Shown here: positions 1-5,614 of the stretch, in pieces | Layout: each line of letters opens with the position of its first letter | Position numbering within the stretch: position 1 is the stretch's first letter | From: an uncultured Oscillospiraceae bacterium | GTDB lineage: Bacteria > Bacillota > Clostridia > Oscillospirales > Oscillospiraceae | Length of the DNA stretch: 7,795 bases | Assembly: GCA_934659475.1 (NCBI GenBank) | Contig: CAKUHX010000074.1 | Location: 1-7,795 of the forward strand | Direction of reading: 5' to 3' | Notes under the pieces: generated by a model | Told to the model about the DNA's origin: nothing | Seen by the model: the letters and a program-made list of their open reading frames with translations, nothing else | Databases searched by the model: none | Position numbers and translations under genes: made by a program

Positions 1-181
1 CGCCGCGGACCTGCTGGTCAGCGTGACGGGAGTCGACGCCCAGCTTGACGTGCAGCTCGACGGTCTCGTCGAACTTGGCGGTGGCGGTCTTAACCACCAG
101 AGCCATGGCCTCGGCGGAGTCGTACAGGTTATTGCGGTCGATCAGCTTTGCGCTGTCCTGATACTTCTTACCTCTAAACAT
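1..181 (-). CDS. rplA: 50S ribosomal protein L1, N-terminal part (cut by window edge)
   Basis: Ribosomal protein L1 binds 23S rRNA in the L1 stalk and helps release deacylated tRNA from the E site. In many bacteria it also represses its own operon by binding the mRNA. Only the first 60 residues are present, of a family length of about 230. They start [18 protein letters not shown] and contain the L1-type stretch [20 protein letters not shown] (about residues 37-56). The start is the ATG at 181-179, preceded by AAGGAGGGG. That ribosome binding site overlaps the stop codon of rplK, and the two genes are 13 nt apart, so translation is probably coupled. The identity is secure from sequence and from position after L11. 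Confidence 0.96.
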   Translation of the reverse strand, partial: MFRGKKYQDSAKLIDRNNLYDSAEAMALVVKTATAKFDETVELHVKLGVDSRHADQQVRG

Positions 182-194
182 TTCGTTCCCCTCC

Positions 195-620
195 TTACTC
201 GCCCACGACGACGCCCATGGAACGGGCGGTGCCGGCGACCATGCTCATGGCGGACTCGATGGTAGCGGCATTCAGGTCGGGCATCTTGATCTCGGCGATC
301 TTGCGGACATCCTCCTTGCTGATGGTGGCCACCTTGGTCTTGTTGGGCACACCGGAGCCGGACTCGATGTTGCAGTACTTCTTGATCAGGACGGCCGCGG
401 GGGGAGTCTTGGTCACGAAGGTGAAGGAGCGGTCGGCGTACACGGTGATGATGACGGGGATGATCATGCCCACCTCATTCTTTGTACGCTCGTTGAATTC
501 CTTGGTGAAAGCGGCAATGTTCACGCCGTGCTGGCCCAGAGCGGGGCCAACAGGGGGGGCGGGAGTCGCCTTGCCGGCGGGGATCTGAAGTTTTACATAT
601 CCAGTTACTTTCTGTGCCAC
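195..620 (-). CDS. rplK: 50S ribosomal protein L11
   Basis: L11 forms the base of the ribosomal GTPase-associated centre with 23S rRNA helices 43-44. It is needed for factor-stimulated GTP hydrolysis and, in many bacteria, for RelA activation. The product has 141 residues, the normal length. The N-terminal domain has the Pro-rich, thiostrepton-site segment [18 protein letters not shown] (about 18-35). The RNA-binding C-terminal domain (about 75-141) ends with the typical [10 protein letters not shown]. The start codon is GTG at 620-618, with GGAGGTG seven bases upstream; no ATG lies nearby in frame. It follows nusG after a 97-nt gap that contains two short inverted repeats but no convincing promoter, so it is probably co-transcribed from the rpmG promoter. 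Confidence 0.98.
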   Translation of the reverse strand: MAQKVTGYVKLQIPAGKATPAPPVGPALGQHGVNIAAFTKEFNERTKNEVGMIIPVIITVYADRSFTFVTKTPPAAVLIKKYCNIESGSGVPNKTKVATISKEDVRKIAEIKMPDLNAATIESAMSMVAGTARSMGVVVGE

Positions 621-659
621 GAAAGAGCACCTCCATTTGAAAAATGTGGTTTGATTGGC

Positions 660-707
660 GGGGCCTTAAGTTCTGCCCCTCCCACGATCGCCGCGGCCGC
701 GCCGCGG
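660..707 (-). other. Two inverted repeats in the nusG-rplK spacer
   Basis: Just downstream of the nusG stop lies CCGCGG-CGCGG-CCGCGG (691-707): a 6-bp stem with a 5-nt loop. It is followed by GGGGC...GCCCC (660-679): a 5-bp stem with a 10-nt loop. Neither is followed directly by a run of T on the minus strand, so they are not ordinary terminators. They could be mRNA-stabilising or processing hairpins. L1 operator sites are known upstream of L11 in other bacteria, but I cannot match these hairpins to the L1 target. Confidence 0.4.
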
Positions 708-717
708 AAAAGTCTGA

Positions 718-1242
718 TCACTGGTCGACTGCCTCGACCTGATCCAGTTCCAGCTCGACAGGGGTCTCCCGTCCGAACATGGAGACGACCACACGAACCT
801 TGTTCCGCTCCAGGTCGATCTCCTCCACGGTGCCCAGGAAGGACTCCAGCGCGCCGTCGGTGATCTTCACGGTGTCGCCCACCTTGTAGCTGACCACGAT
901 CTCGCGCTTCTCAACGCCCAGGGCGGCCACATCGCTGTCAGACAGGGGGATGGCCTTGTTCCCGGAACCCAGGAAACCGGTGACACCGCGGATATTGCGG
1001 ATCACATGCCACGTCTCGTCGTTCATGACCATCTTCACCAGCACGTAGCCGGGGAACACCTTGCGCTCCACATCCTTGGGGCCGTTGTCGGTGATCTCGG
1101 TCACTGTCTCCATGGGGATAGAGATCTCAAGGATCACATCCTCCAGGTGGCGGTTGTCCACGTACTTCTCGATGGTGGCCTTTACCGTGTTCTCATACCC
1201 GGAATAGGTATGCACTACATACCAGTTCGCATTATCAGCCAT
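718..1242 (-). CDS. nusG: Transcription termination/antitermination protein NusG
   Basis: NusG binds the clamp helices of RNA polymerase through its NGN domain and contacts partners such as Rho or ribosomal S10 through its KOW domain, modulating pausing, termination and coupling to translation. The product has 174 residues, a normal size. The NGN domain (about 5-105) has WYVVHTYSGYE at 7-17, RKVFPGYVLV at 60-69 and a RGVTGFLG segment at 85-92. A linker leads to the KOW domain (about 119-174) with VGDTVKITDG and FGRETPVELELDQVE. The start is the ATG at 1242, 11 nt after the secE stop. Its modest GAGGG ribosome binding site overlaps that TGA, suggesting coupling to secE. Confidence 0.98.
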   Translation of the reverse strand: MADNANWYVVHTYSGYENTVKATIEKYVDNRHLEDVILEISIPMETVTEITDNGPKDVERKVFPGYVLVKMVMNDETWHVIRNIRGVTGFLGSGNKAIPLSDSDVAALGVEKREIVVSYKVGDTVKITDGALESFLGTVEEIDLERNKVRVVVSMFGRETPVELELDQVEAVDQ

Positions 1243-1253
1243 TTCGCGCGCCC

Positions 1254-1526
1254 TCAGCTGAAGAGGTCGATCAGAGCGCGGACCACGGCGTTGGCCAGAG
1301 CGTCAAACGCCCAGATGAACACGCCCACGACCAGAACACAGGCGATGACGATCAGGGTGTTGTTGATGGTCTGGCTGCGGGTAGGCCACACGACCTTCTT
1401 CAGCTCGACCTTCAGCTCCTTCAGCCACTTGCCGGCGCGGGCGAAGATGCCGGGCTTGGCCTTCTTTTCGGACTTCTTGTCGGAGGCAGGCTGCTTGGTC
1501 TGCTCCAGCTTTTCGTTCTCAGCCAT
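1254..1526 (-). CDS. secE: Preprotein translocase subunit SecE
   Basis: SecE is the essential small subunit of the SecYEG channel; it clamps SecY in the cytoplasmic membrane. The product has 90 residues and the one-helix form usual in Firmicutes. A Lys/Glu-rich cytoplasmic tail (1-25) is followed by an amphipathic segment carrying the signature ELKKVVWPTR at 41-50, then one membrane helix (about 56-77). It starts at the ATG at 1526, with a purine-rich AAGGAAGAAGGG region upstream, 33 nt after the rpmG stop. The rpmG-secE-nusG order is the classical bacterial arrangement. Confidence 0.97.
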   Translation of the reverse strand: MAENEKLEQTKQPASDKKSEKKAKPGIFARAGKWLKELKVELKKVVWPTRSQTINNTLIVIACVLVVGVFIWAFDALANAVVRALIDLFS

Positions 1527-1559
1527 TGTTGTTACCCTTCTTCCTTTCCGCCGTTACGC

Positions 1560-1727
1560 TTACTTCGTCTCGTTGTGGACGGTGTGCTTGCGACAGAAGG
1601 GGCAGTACTTGTTCAGCTCCAGACGGTCAGGAGTGTTCTTCTTGTTCTTCTTGGTCACATAGTTTCTCTGCTTGCACTCAGAGCACCGCAGGGTGATCTT
1701 GATGCGAGCGCCGGCCTTGCTTGCCAT
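1560..1727 (-). CDS. rpmG: 50S ribosomal protein L33, zinc-binding form
   Basis: L33 is a small protein near the E site of the large ribosomal subunit. The product has 55 residues ([20 protein letters not shown]...) and keeps both zinc-ribbon CXXC pairs: Cys15/Cys18 and Cys42/Cys45. It is therefore the zinc-binding (C+) form, not the cysteine-free paralogue many Firmicutes use under zinc starvation. The frame stays open about 70 codons further upstream, but the start is fixed at the ATG at 1727 by a strong AAAGGAGGTG (about 1737-1745) with suitable spacing. It is the first gene of the secE-nusG-rplK-rplA operon and is preceded by a long structured leader with an internal terminator. Confidence 0.96.
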   Translation of the reverse strand: MASKAGARIKITLRCSECKQRNYVTKKNKKNTPDRLELNKYCPFCRKHTVHNETK

Positions 1728-1752
1728 ACGTTGGGCACCTCCTTTTAGTGTT

Positions 1753-1774
1753 GCGCGGCCCTTCCGGCCCGCGC
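1753..1774 (-). other. Hairpin with GGAA loop upstream of the rpmG ribosome binding site
   Basis: The minus strand reads GCGCGG-G-CC-GGAA-GG-G-CCGCGC: a 6-bp stem, one G-G mismatch, a 2-bp stem and a GGAA tetraloop. It ends 7 nt before the AAAGGAGG site of rpmG. It could stabilise the mRNA 5' end or bind a regulator near the start site. There is no T-run, so it is not a terminator. Confidence 0.5.
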
Positions 1775-1794
1775 TTATAGCCCGCCCGACGTAT

Positions 1795-1831
1795 AAAAAA
1801 CGCCGGGTCCGGCTTACTGCCAGACCCAGCG
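1795..1831 (-). terminator. Intrinsic terminator inside the rpmG leader
   Basis: The minus-strand stem pairs 1819-1831 with 1801-1813 over 13 bp (two G-U pairs), with a 5-nt loop AGTAA, and is followed at once by TTTTTTAT. This is a textbook intrinsic terminator in the direction of rpmG. It lies between the promoter at 1973-2002 and rpmG, 67 nt before the start codon, so it should attenuate the operon unless it is disrupted. Alternatively it also stops read-through from the minus-strand gene at 2117-2914. The plus strand has no T-run after the stem. Confidence 0.85.
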
Positions 1832-1972
1832 GCTCACTGCACGAAAAAACGCGCCTGAAAAGCAACACGGTGGGGCCGGCCTTTGCCTCCCTGTGTCCCA
1901 GTCGGGTCAGGGGGACGGGCGCATCACCGTAAAATGCGCACGACAAAAAAGCCCCTGTTCACAGGTAATGGT

Positions 1973-2002
1973 ACTATACCACGATCCAGCCTGTTCCGTC
2001 AA
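1973..2002 (-). promoter_or_regulatory. Vegetative promoter of the rpmG-secE-nusG-rplK-rplA operon
   Basis: The minus strand reads TTGACG (-35, 2002-1997), an 18-bp spacer, then TATAGT (-10, 1978-1973), a good match to the housekeeping sigma consensus. The start site is expected at about 1966 (A). AT-rich phased tracts lie directly upstream. It is the only convincing minus-strand promoter before rpmG. Confidence 0.8.
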
Positions 2003-2006
2003 GCTA

Positions 2007-2056
2007 TTTTTGCCCGTTTTCTCCCTGTTTTTCTCTTATCTGATGCTGATATTTTT
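2007..2056 (-). promoter_or_regulatory. Phased A-tracts (UP element/curved DNA) upstream of the rpmG promoter
   Basis: On the minus strand, A-runs are centred near 2009, 2018.5, 2030 and 2054, so spacings are about 9.5, 11.5 and 24 bp, roughly in phase with the helix. They begin five bases upstream of the -35 box, where the alpha-subunit C-terminal domain of RNA polymerase binds UP elements. The surrounding genome is very GC-rich, so this AT-rich block stands out. It is consistent with a strong growth-linked ribosomal promoter. Confidence 0.55.
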
Positions 2057-2087
2057 ATGTGCCCGCCCCCGGGCGGGCGCATAAAAA
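2052..2087. repeat. 36-bp near-perfect palindrome with outer T/A tracts
   Basis: TTTTTATG-T-GCCCGCCC, a CC centre, then GGGCGGGC-G-CATAAAAA: a 17-bp inverted repeat with one T/G pair. T-runs come before and A-runs after the GC core on both strands, which is opposite to an intrinsic terminator. A second small palindrome, GAAAAC-C-GTTTTC (2088-2100), abuts it. The pair sits between the stop of the minus-strand gene (2117) and the rpmG promoter. Its role is unknown: it could be a protein-binding site, a cruciform, or an RNA 3'-end stabiliser. Confidence 0.7.
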
Positions 2088-2116
2088 GAAAACCGTTTTC
2101 CGTCCCGCCGCACTAT

Positions 2117-2914
2117 CTACCGTCTCCCCCGCCCGGCGCGGGGCGCCAGCCCCAGCTGCGCCGCCCCGTCCCGGATCTCCGGCCATGCGGCGGCCAGCTG
2201 CCCCAGTCCCGCCCGGCGGGCGGTCTCCGCTTTGCGCGCCATAGTCTCCGCATCGTCAAACAGGACGAAGTGGGCCCCCCCCTCCCCGTCCATATAGGTG
2301 AAATACCGGGCGCACAGCTCCGGGGAGAAGAATACCGCCTGCCCCCGCTCCGCCCGCAGTCTCTCCAACTCTCCGGGGGACAGCGCCCTGCCGGATCCGT
2401 TCAGGGCGGGCAGGGCAAAATCCTCCGATGCGCGCTGGAGGGCCGCTACCGTCCGCTCACGGCCGAAGCGCTCCGCCGCCGCCCGCAGGCGCAGCTCCAG
2501 ACTGCCGCCGGACAGGGCAGTGGAGATCAGCACCCCGGCCCGCCGGACGCTTTGGGCATGCTCCTCCGGCACATACAGGGCAAGATCCTGGGCCGCAAGG
2601 CTGTCCTCCAGCTCCCCCAGCAGCTCGGCGAGGAAAGGGGTCGGCTCCCCCTCCAGGTCCAGCACCGCCCCGGAGAAGCCCCGGGCGCCGCACTCTCCCG
2701 CCACCTCCCGGCAGAACGGACCGCACTCTCCCCGATCCGGGACCGGGCCCGTCACCGCCATCAGGCCCCCCCGCAGGGCGGCGGGCAGACCGGCTGCCAG
2801 CAGATGTGGCCCCTCCCCCATGCGGTAGGCCAGGTGGCAGGCCGTCACCGGCCGCCCCCGCAGCTCCCCCAGCAGATGAGGCGGCACAAAGACCAGAAAG
2901 CGCTCCTGTTCCAT
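2117..2914 (-). CDS. Degenerate GH18-like TIM-barrel protein, function unknown
   Basis: The product has 265 residues, with no evident signal peptide or membrane helix. I do not recognise a named family, but two segments recall glycoside hydrolase family 18 barrels. FSGAVLDLEGE (80-90) resembles the strand carrying the DxxDxDxE catalytic motif, keeping Asp86 and Glu88 only. HFVLFDDAETMARK (215-228), followed by GLGQLAAAWPEI (236-247), resembles the late FDDxxSxxxK...W region. The middle is short for GH18, and the earlier acidic residues are missing, so chitinase-type activity is doubtful. The start is the ATG at 2914, after a modest AAGGGGG. The stop is TAG and the C terminus is Arg/Gly-rich. 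It diverges from the YqeG gene. CATACCATA (2945-2953) resembles a sporulation-sigma -10 but has no matching -35. Several long open frames overlap here; the domain-like motifs favour this one. Confidence 0.7.
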   Translation of the reverse strand: MEQERFLVFVPPHLLGELRGRPVTACHLAYRMGEGPHLLAAGLPAALRGGLMAVTGPVPDRGECGPFCREVAGECGARGFSGAVLDLEGEPTPFLAELLGELEDSLAAQDLALYVPEEHAQSVRRAGVLISTALSGGSLELRLRAAAERFGRERTVAALQRASEDFALPALNGSGRALSPGELERLRAERGQAVFFSPELCARYFTYMDGEGGAHFVLFDDAETMARKAETARRAGLGQLAAAWPEIRDGAAQLGLAPRAGRGRR

Positions 2915-2926
2915 GTTCGATCCCCC

Positions 2927-2955
2927 TTGTTCCCGGCAGCCTTCTATGGTATGAT
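2927..2955 (+). promoter_or_regulatory. Promoter of the YqeG-phosphatase/endonuclease IV-like operon
   Basis: TTGTTC (2927-2932), a 17-bp spacer, then TATGAT (2950-2955), with a TGG just before the -10, giving an extended -10 (TGGTATGAT). The expected start site is near 2962, about 84 nt before the start codon, right at the edge of a GC-rich hairpin. It overlaps the start region of the divergent gene. Confidence 0.75.
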
Positions 2956-2962
2956 GACTGTG

Positions 2963-2986
2963 TTTTCCGCCCGCCGCGGGCGAAAA
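2963..2986. repeat. GC-core palindrome with T/A tracts at the 5' end of the YqeG transcript
   Basis: TTTT-C-CGCCCG-CCG-CGGGCG-AAAA: a 6-bp GC stem with a 3-nt loop plus 4 T-A pairs, with one bulged C. It begins at or next to the predicted transcription start of the plus-strand operon. It could therefore be an operator, or a 5'-terminal RNA stem that protects the mRNA. Its layout (T-run, GC palindrome, A-run) matches the repeat at 2052-2087 on the other side of the GH18-like gene. Confidence 0.6.
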
Positions 2987-3045
2987 TGGCCGGGGTACAG
3001 TGTATGCCCCCGGTCCGTGGAAAGAACTGCAAGGAGGGACTGTCC

Positions 3046-3552
3046 GTGTCCTTTTCTCTCATCCCCCGTGGATATTATGACTCTGTCGCCGACCTGGACC
3101 CCCAGGTCCTGGCGGCCAAGGGCATCCGCCTGGTGCTGGCCGACCTGGACAACACGCTGGTGCCCTATCAGGTGCTGACCCCCTCGCCGGAGGTGGCCGC
3201 CTGGATCGCCGGGCTGAAGCAGGCGGGCGTGCAGCTGTTCCTGTTGTCCAACAGCCGCAGGCCCGGCCGGGCCCAGCAGTTCGCCCAGTCTGTGGGCATC
3301 CCCTATCAAGGGCACTCCGGCAAGCCCAAGCGGGGGGGCTATCTCAGGGCCATGAAGCGCATGGGCTGCACCCCGGAGCAGACCGTCATGGTGGGCGACC
3401 AGATCTTCACCGACGTGCTGGGGGCCAACCGCTCCGGCGTCACCCCCCTGCTGATCCGGCCCATCCGCCTAGCGGGCAATCCCGGGCGCTACCTGCGCTA
3501 CTGGGGAGAGGCCCCCTTCCGCCTGCTGGGAAAAAGGAGGCCCTTCCTGTGA
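3046..3552 (+). CDS. YqeG-family HAD superfamily (subfamily IIIA) phosphatase
   Basis: A small HAD-fold hydrolase with 168 residues and no large cap domain. All four HAD motifs are present: DLDNTL with nucleophile Asp33 and Asp35; LLSNS with Ser68; Lys93 in SGKPK; and GDQIFTDVLGAN with Asp118 and Asp123. These give a Mg-dependent phosphatase active site. YqeG proteins are widespread in Firmicutes; the physiological substrate is not settled. The frame is open far upstream, but GTG at 3046 is the start: AAGGAGGG lies 7 bases before it, and the protein then begins SFSLIPRGYYDSVADLDP, matching where the family begins. Its stop overlaps the start of the next gene (GTGA), so the two are translationally coupled. 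Confidence 0.92.
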   Translation: MSFSLIPRGYYDSVADLDPQVLAAKGIRLVLADLDNTLVPYQVLTPSPEVAAWIAGLKQAGVQLFLLSNSRRPGRAQQFAQSVGIPYQGHSGKPKRGGYLRAMKRMGCTPEQTVMVGDQIFTDVLGANRSGVTPLLIRPIRLAGNPGRYLRYWGEAPFRLLGKRRPFL

Positions 3553-4400
3553 GCGCGAGATTCGGCCCGGCGGGCAACGCCGCCGACTTCCCCTATAAGA
3601 CCTCGGAGAGGGCCCCGGCCTGGATCGCCGCCCAGGGGCTGGACTGTTACGAGTACCAGTGCGGCAAGGGGGTCCACATCGGCGAGGAGTCGGCCCGCAG
3701 GATCGGCGCTGCCGCCGAACTGGCGGGGATCGTCCTGTCCCTCCACGCCCCCTACTTCATCAACTTGGCCAACCCCGACCCGGACAGCCGGCAAAAGACC
3801 ATCGGCTATATCACTGCCGCCTGCCGGGCGGCGGACTGGATGGGGGCCCGGCGGGTGGTGATCCACTCCGGGGCCCTGATGGGCCGCACCCGGCGTCAGG
3901 CCATGGAGATCGCCCTGCCCGCCCTGAGCGCCGTACTGGCCGCCTGTGATGATGCCGGCTTCGGCCACATCGCCCTGTGCCCGGAGACCATGGGCAAGAT
4001 CAACCAGCTGGGGGATCTGGATGAGGTGCTGGAGCTGTGCGGGCTGGACGAGCGTCTGATCCCCTGTGTGGACTTCGGCCACCTGTACGCCCGCTCTCTG
4101 GGCCGGGAGGACGGCGAGGAGGCCATGGCCCGGATACTGGACAAGATGGCCGCCGCCCTGGGGCAGGAGCGGGCCAGCCGCTTTCATAGCCACTTCTCTC
4201 ACATCGAATTCACCCCAAAGGGCGGCGAGAAGTGCCACCGCACCTTTGAGGACGATGGGGGCTACGGTCCGGACTGGACGCCCCTGGCCCGGCAGGTGGC
4301 CGCCCGGGGCTGGTCCCCCACCTTCATCTGCGAGAGCGCAGGCACCCAGGCCCGGGACGCGGCAGAGATGAAGCGGATCTATCAGGGTCTCCTGCCCTAA
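3549..4400 (+). CDS. Endonuclease IV-like (AP endonuclease family 2) TIM-barrel protein
   Basis: Endonuclease IV enzymes cut the DNA backbone 5' of abasic sites using a three-zinc centre in a TIM barrel. The product has 283 residues, the usual size. Likely metal ligands in order are His66 (SLHAPYF), His106 (VIHSGAL), Glu146 (CPETMGK), Asp175 and His178 (CVDFGHLYA), His213 or His215 (FHSHFS), His230 (EKCHRTF) and Glu262 (ICESAG). The usual DxH ligand pair appears here as KCH (228-230), so the Asp is replaced. As far as I recall, related clostridial and archaeal proteins share a GGEKxH pattern, which suggests a subfamily variant rather than decay. Start is GTG at 3549, after AGGAGG at 3535-3540, overlapping the upstream stop by 4 nt. 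DNA repair is likely but not certain; a sugar isomerase-like role is the alternative. Confidence 0.88.
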   Translation: MSARFGPAGNAADFPYKTSERAPAWIAAQGLDCYEYQCGKGVHIGEESARRIGAAAELAGIVLSLHAPYFINLANPDPDSRQKTIGYITAACRAADWMGARRVVIHSGALMGRTRRQAMEIALPALSAVLAACDDAGFGHIALCPETMGKINQLGDLDEVLELCGLDERLIPCVDFGHLYARSLGREDGEEAMARILDKMAAALGQERASRFHSHFSHIEFTPKGGEKCHRTFEDDGGYGPDWTPLARQVAARGWSPTFICESAGTQARDAAEMKRIYQGLLP

Positions 4401-4415
4401 AACTCTCTCTCGATC

Positions 4416-4455
4416 AAACAGCGGCCCCCGGTTTTTCTCCGGGGGCCGCTGTTTT
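4416..4455. terminator. Shared terminator between convergent operons
   Basis: A 16-bp perfect stem (4416-4431 with 4439-4454) has a 7-nt loop and a GC-rich core, flanked by AAA and TTTT. On the plus strand it is followed by TTTTAGACTTTTTATT, so it ends the YqeG/endonuclease IV-like operon efficiently. On the minus strand only three T follow within the stem, so termination of the methyltransferase operon is probably weaker, though the hairpin sits just past that gene's stop. Confidence 0.9.
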
Positions 4456-4462
4456 AGACTTT

Positions 4463-5614
4463 TTATTCCGCCAGCAGGCGGTACAAAGTGGGCTTTACAT
4501 GGAACTCCTCCATGGCGGTCCTTACCTCTTCCAGAGCTTTGCGCCGGGCGCTCTCCGGCAGGTCGGCCTTCCGGGCCCGCAGCAGGATATTCTTAGGGGT
4601 GTGGGCCATGTCGATAAACTCCACCACCTGAGTGGAATAGCCCCGATAGGTCAGCAGATCGGCCCGGGCCGCATCGGTGAGCAGGGCGGCCATGCGCTCC
4701 TGGATCAGGCCGTAGCGGGTGAACAGGGACAGGCGCTCCGCCTGCATCTGGGCGTTCACCTCATGCTGGCAGCAGGGCACGGACAGGATCAGCTTCACGT
4801 CCCAGGTGACGGCGTTATACAGGGCGTAGTCCGTGGCGGTGTCGCAGGCGTGGAGCGTGATGACCATATCCACCGGGCCATCGGGGGTATAGCCGTTGAT
4901 GTCCCCCAGCTCAAAGTGCAGCTTATCATAGCCGTATTTCTCCGCCGCCGCGTTGCAGCGGCCGATCACAGCCGCCTTCAGGTCCAACCCGGTGATGGAT
5001 ACATCCATTCCCCGCACCTGCACCAGATAGTAGTATAAAATAAAGGTGAGATAGGATTTGCCGCAGCCGAAGTCGATGATATGCAGGGGCTCGTCCGCCG
5101 GAAAGCGGTCCATCTCATCGTTGACCAGCTCCAGAAAACGGTTGATCTGCCTGTACTTGTCGTACATGGTGCGGACCACCTTGCCCTCCTTGGTGAACAC
5201 GCCCATGTCCACCAGGGGCGGGACGACCTCCCCCTCCCGCAGCAGATAGTTCTTCTCCCGGTCATGCCCCGCCTGCTGCCTGGGCTTGAGCAGACAGCGC
5301 CGGCGGTTGAACAGGGGCTTGCCCTTTTTCGTCCGCTTCAGGCTGTACTGATGCTCTGGATCCCAGGCATTCAACTGCTTAAAGTGCTCCATCAGCTGCG
5401 CCAGCATGGGCAGCAGCTCCTCCTGCTCCACATTTTCGTGGAAGGCCTGATCGTTGCGGAAGCGCTCGATCTGCCAAGCCAGCCCCCGCTTGGTCAGGGT
5501 GACCCGCTTCTCCTCCTGCTCCGCGTCCCGCGGATCGCTGAGCACGATCTGATAGGTGTCCGGCCCCGCGCACCGGGCCAGCAGGGACATAAGCTCTTCC
5601 ATGGGCTCCCTCAT
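4463..5614 (-). CDS. Class I SAM-dependent methyltransferase (Methyltransf_32-like)
   Basis: The product has 383 residues. An N-terminal region (1-125) ends in a basic stretch rich in Lys, Arg and His (about 92-121), which could touch nucleic acid. The Rossmann-fold methyltransferase domain (about 150-345) has motif I DFGCGKSYLT (181-190), an acidic ribose-binding position at Asp211 (TGLDLK), GDIN (237-240), LHACDTATD (254-262) and SVPCCQHE (278-285). The PCC motif is as in GSTCD/METTL25-like methyltransferases. The substrate is unknown; RNA or protein is plausible. Although the frame is open 12 codons upstream, the ATG at 5614 is preferred: it overlaps the upstream stop as ATGA and has GGAGAGGAA before it. 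It is the second gene of a two-gene operon. Confidence 0.88.
   Translation of the reverse strand: MREPMEELMSLLARCAGPDTYQIVLSDPRDAEQEEKRVTLTKRGLAWQIERFRNDQAFHENVEQEELLPMLAQLMEHFKQLNAWDPEHQYSLKRTKKGKPLFNRRRCLLKPRQQAGHDREKNYLLREGEVVPPLVDMGVFTKEGKVVRTMYDKYRQINRFLELVNDEMDRFPADEPLHIIDFGCGKSYLTFILYYYLVQVRGMDVSITGLDLKAAVIGRCNAAAEKYGYDKLHFELGDINGYTPDGPVDMVITLHACDTATDYALYNAVTWDVKLILSVPCCQHEVNAQMQAERLSLFTRYGLIQERMAALLTDAARADLLTYRGYSTQVVEFIDMAHTPKNILLRARKADLPESARRKALEEVRTAMEEFHVKPTLYRLLAE

Larger units (their letters stand above)
1728..1966 (-). promoter_or_regulatory. Long structured 5' leader of the rpmG operon, possible attenuator
   Basis: The promoter at 1973-2002 would start RNA near 1966, giving a leader of about 240 nt. 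In transcription order the sequence shows: a small CCTG-TGAA-CAGG hairpin (1954-1965) followed by T6 (1945-1950); a perfect 6-bp stem GCGCAT/ATGCGC (1919-1924 with 1934-1939); a GTCCC/GGGAC pairing (1895-1899 with 1912-1916) that competes with a CCCTG/CAGGG pairing; a second T6 (1844-1849); a strong 13-bp terminator (1795-1831); and a GC-rich hairpin with a GGAA loop (1753-1774) just before the L33 ribosome binding site. No T-box motif is present. That the leader senses something is inference; the hairpins and T-runs are seen directly. Confidence 0.6.

Noticed and set aside
1916..1930. Five-codon leader peptide (ATG at 1924)
   Set aside because: Weak GGTG only, and no run of a regulatory amino acid; too short to support.
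1728..1946. In-frame extension of rpmG upstream to a TTG at 1946
   Set aside because: It crosses an intrinsic terminator, has no ribosome binding site, and gives low-complexity residues unlike L33; a strong AAAGGAGG fixes the start at 1727.
1795..1966. T-box or tRNA in the rpmG leader
   Set aside because: No T-box core sequence and no cloverleaf with a CCA-type acceptor could be found by eye.
2052..2087. Palindrome read as a bidirectional terminator
   Set aside because: A-runs follow and T-runs precede the stem on both strands, the opposite of terminator polarity.
2945..2953. CATACCATA as a sporulation-sigma promoter for the 2117-2914 gene
   Set aside because: The -10 fits, but no matching -35 is present at the right spacing; noted only as a possibility.
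2428..3045. Long upstream extension of the YqeG frame
   Set aside because: Runs through the divergent gene and the mapped-looking promoter; the GTG at 3046 has a good ribosome binding site and matches the family start.
1883..3178. Long plus-strand open frame
   Set aside because: Pro/Arg/Gln-rich shadow of the minus-strand gene in GC-rich DNA; crosses two promoters and shows no domain.
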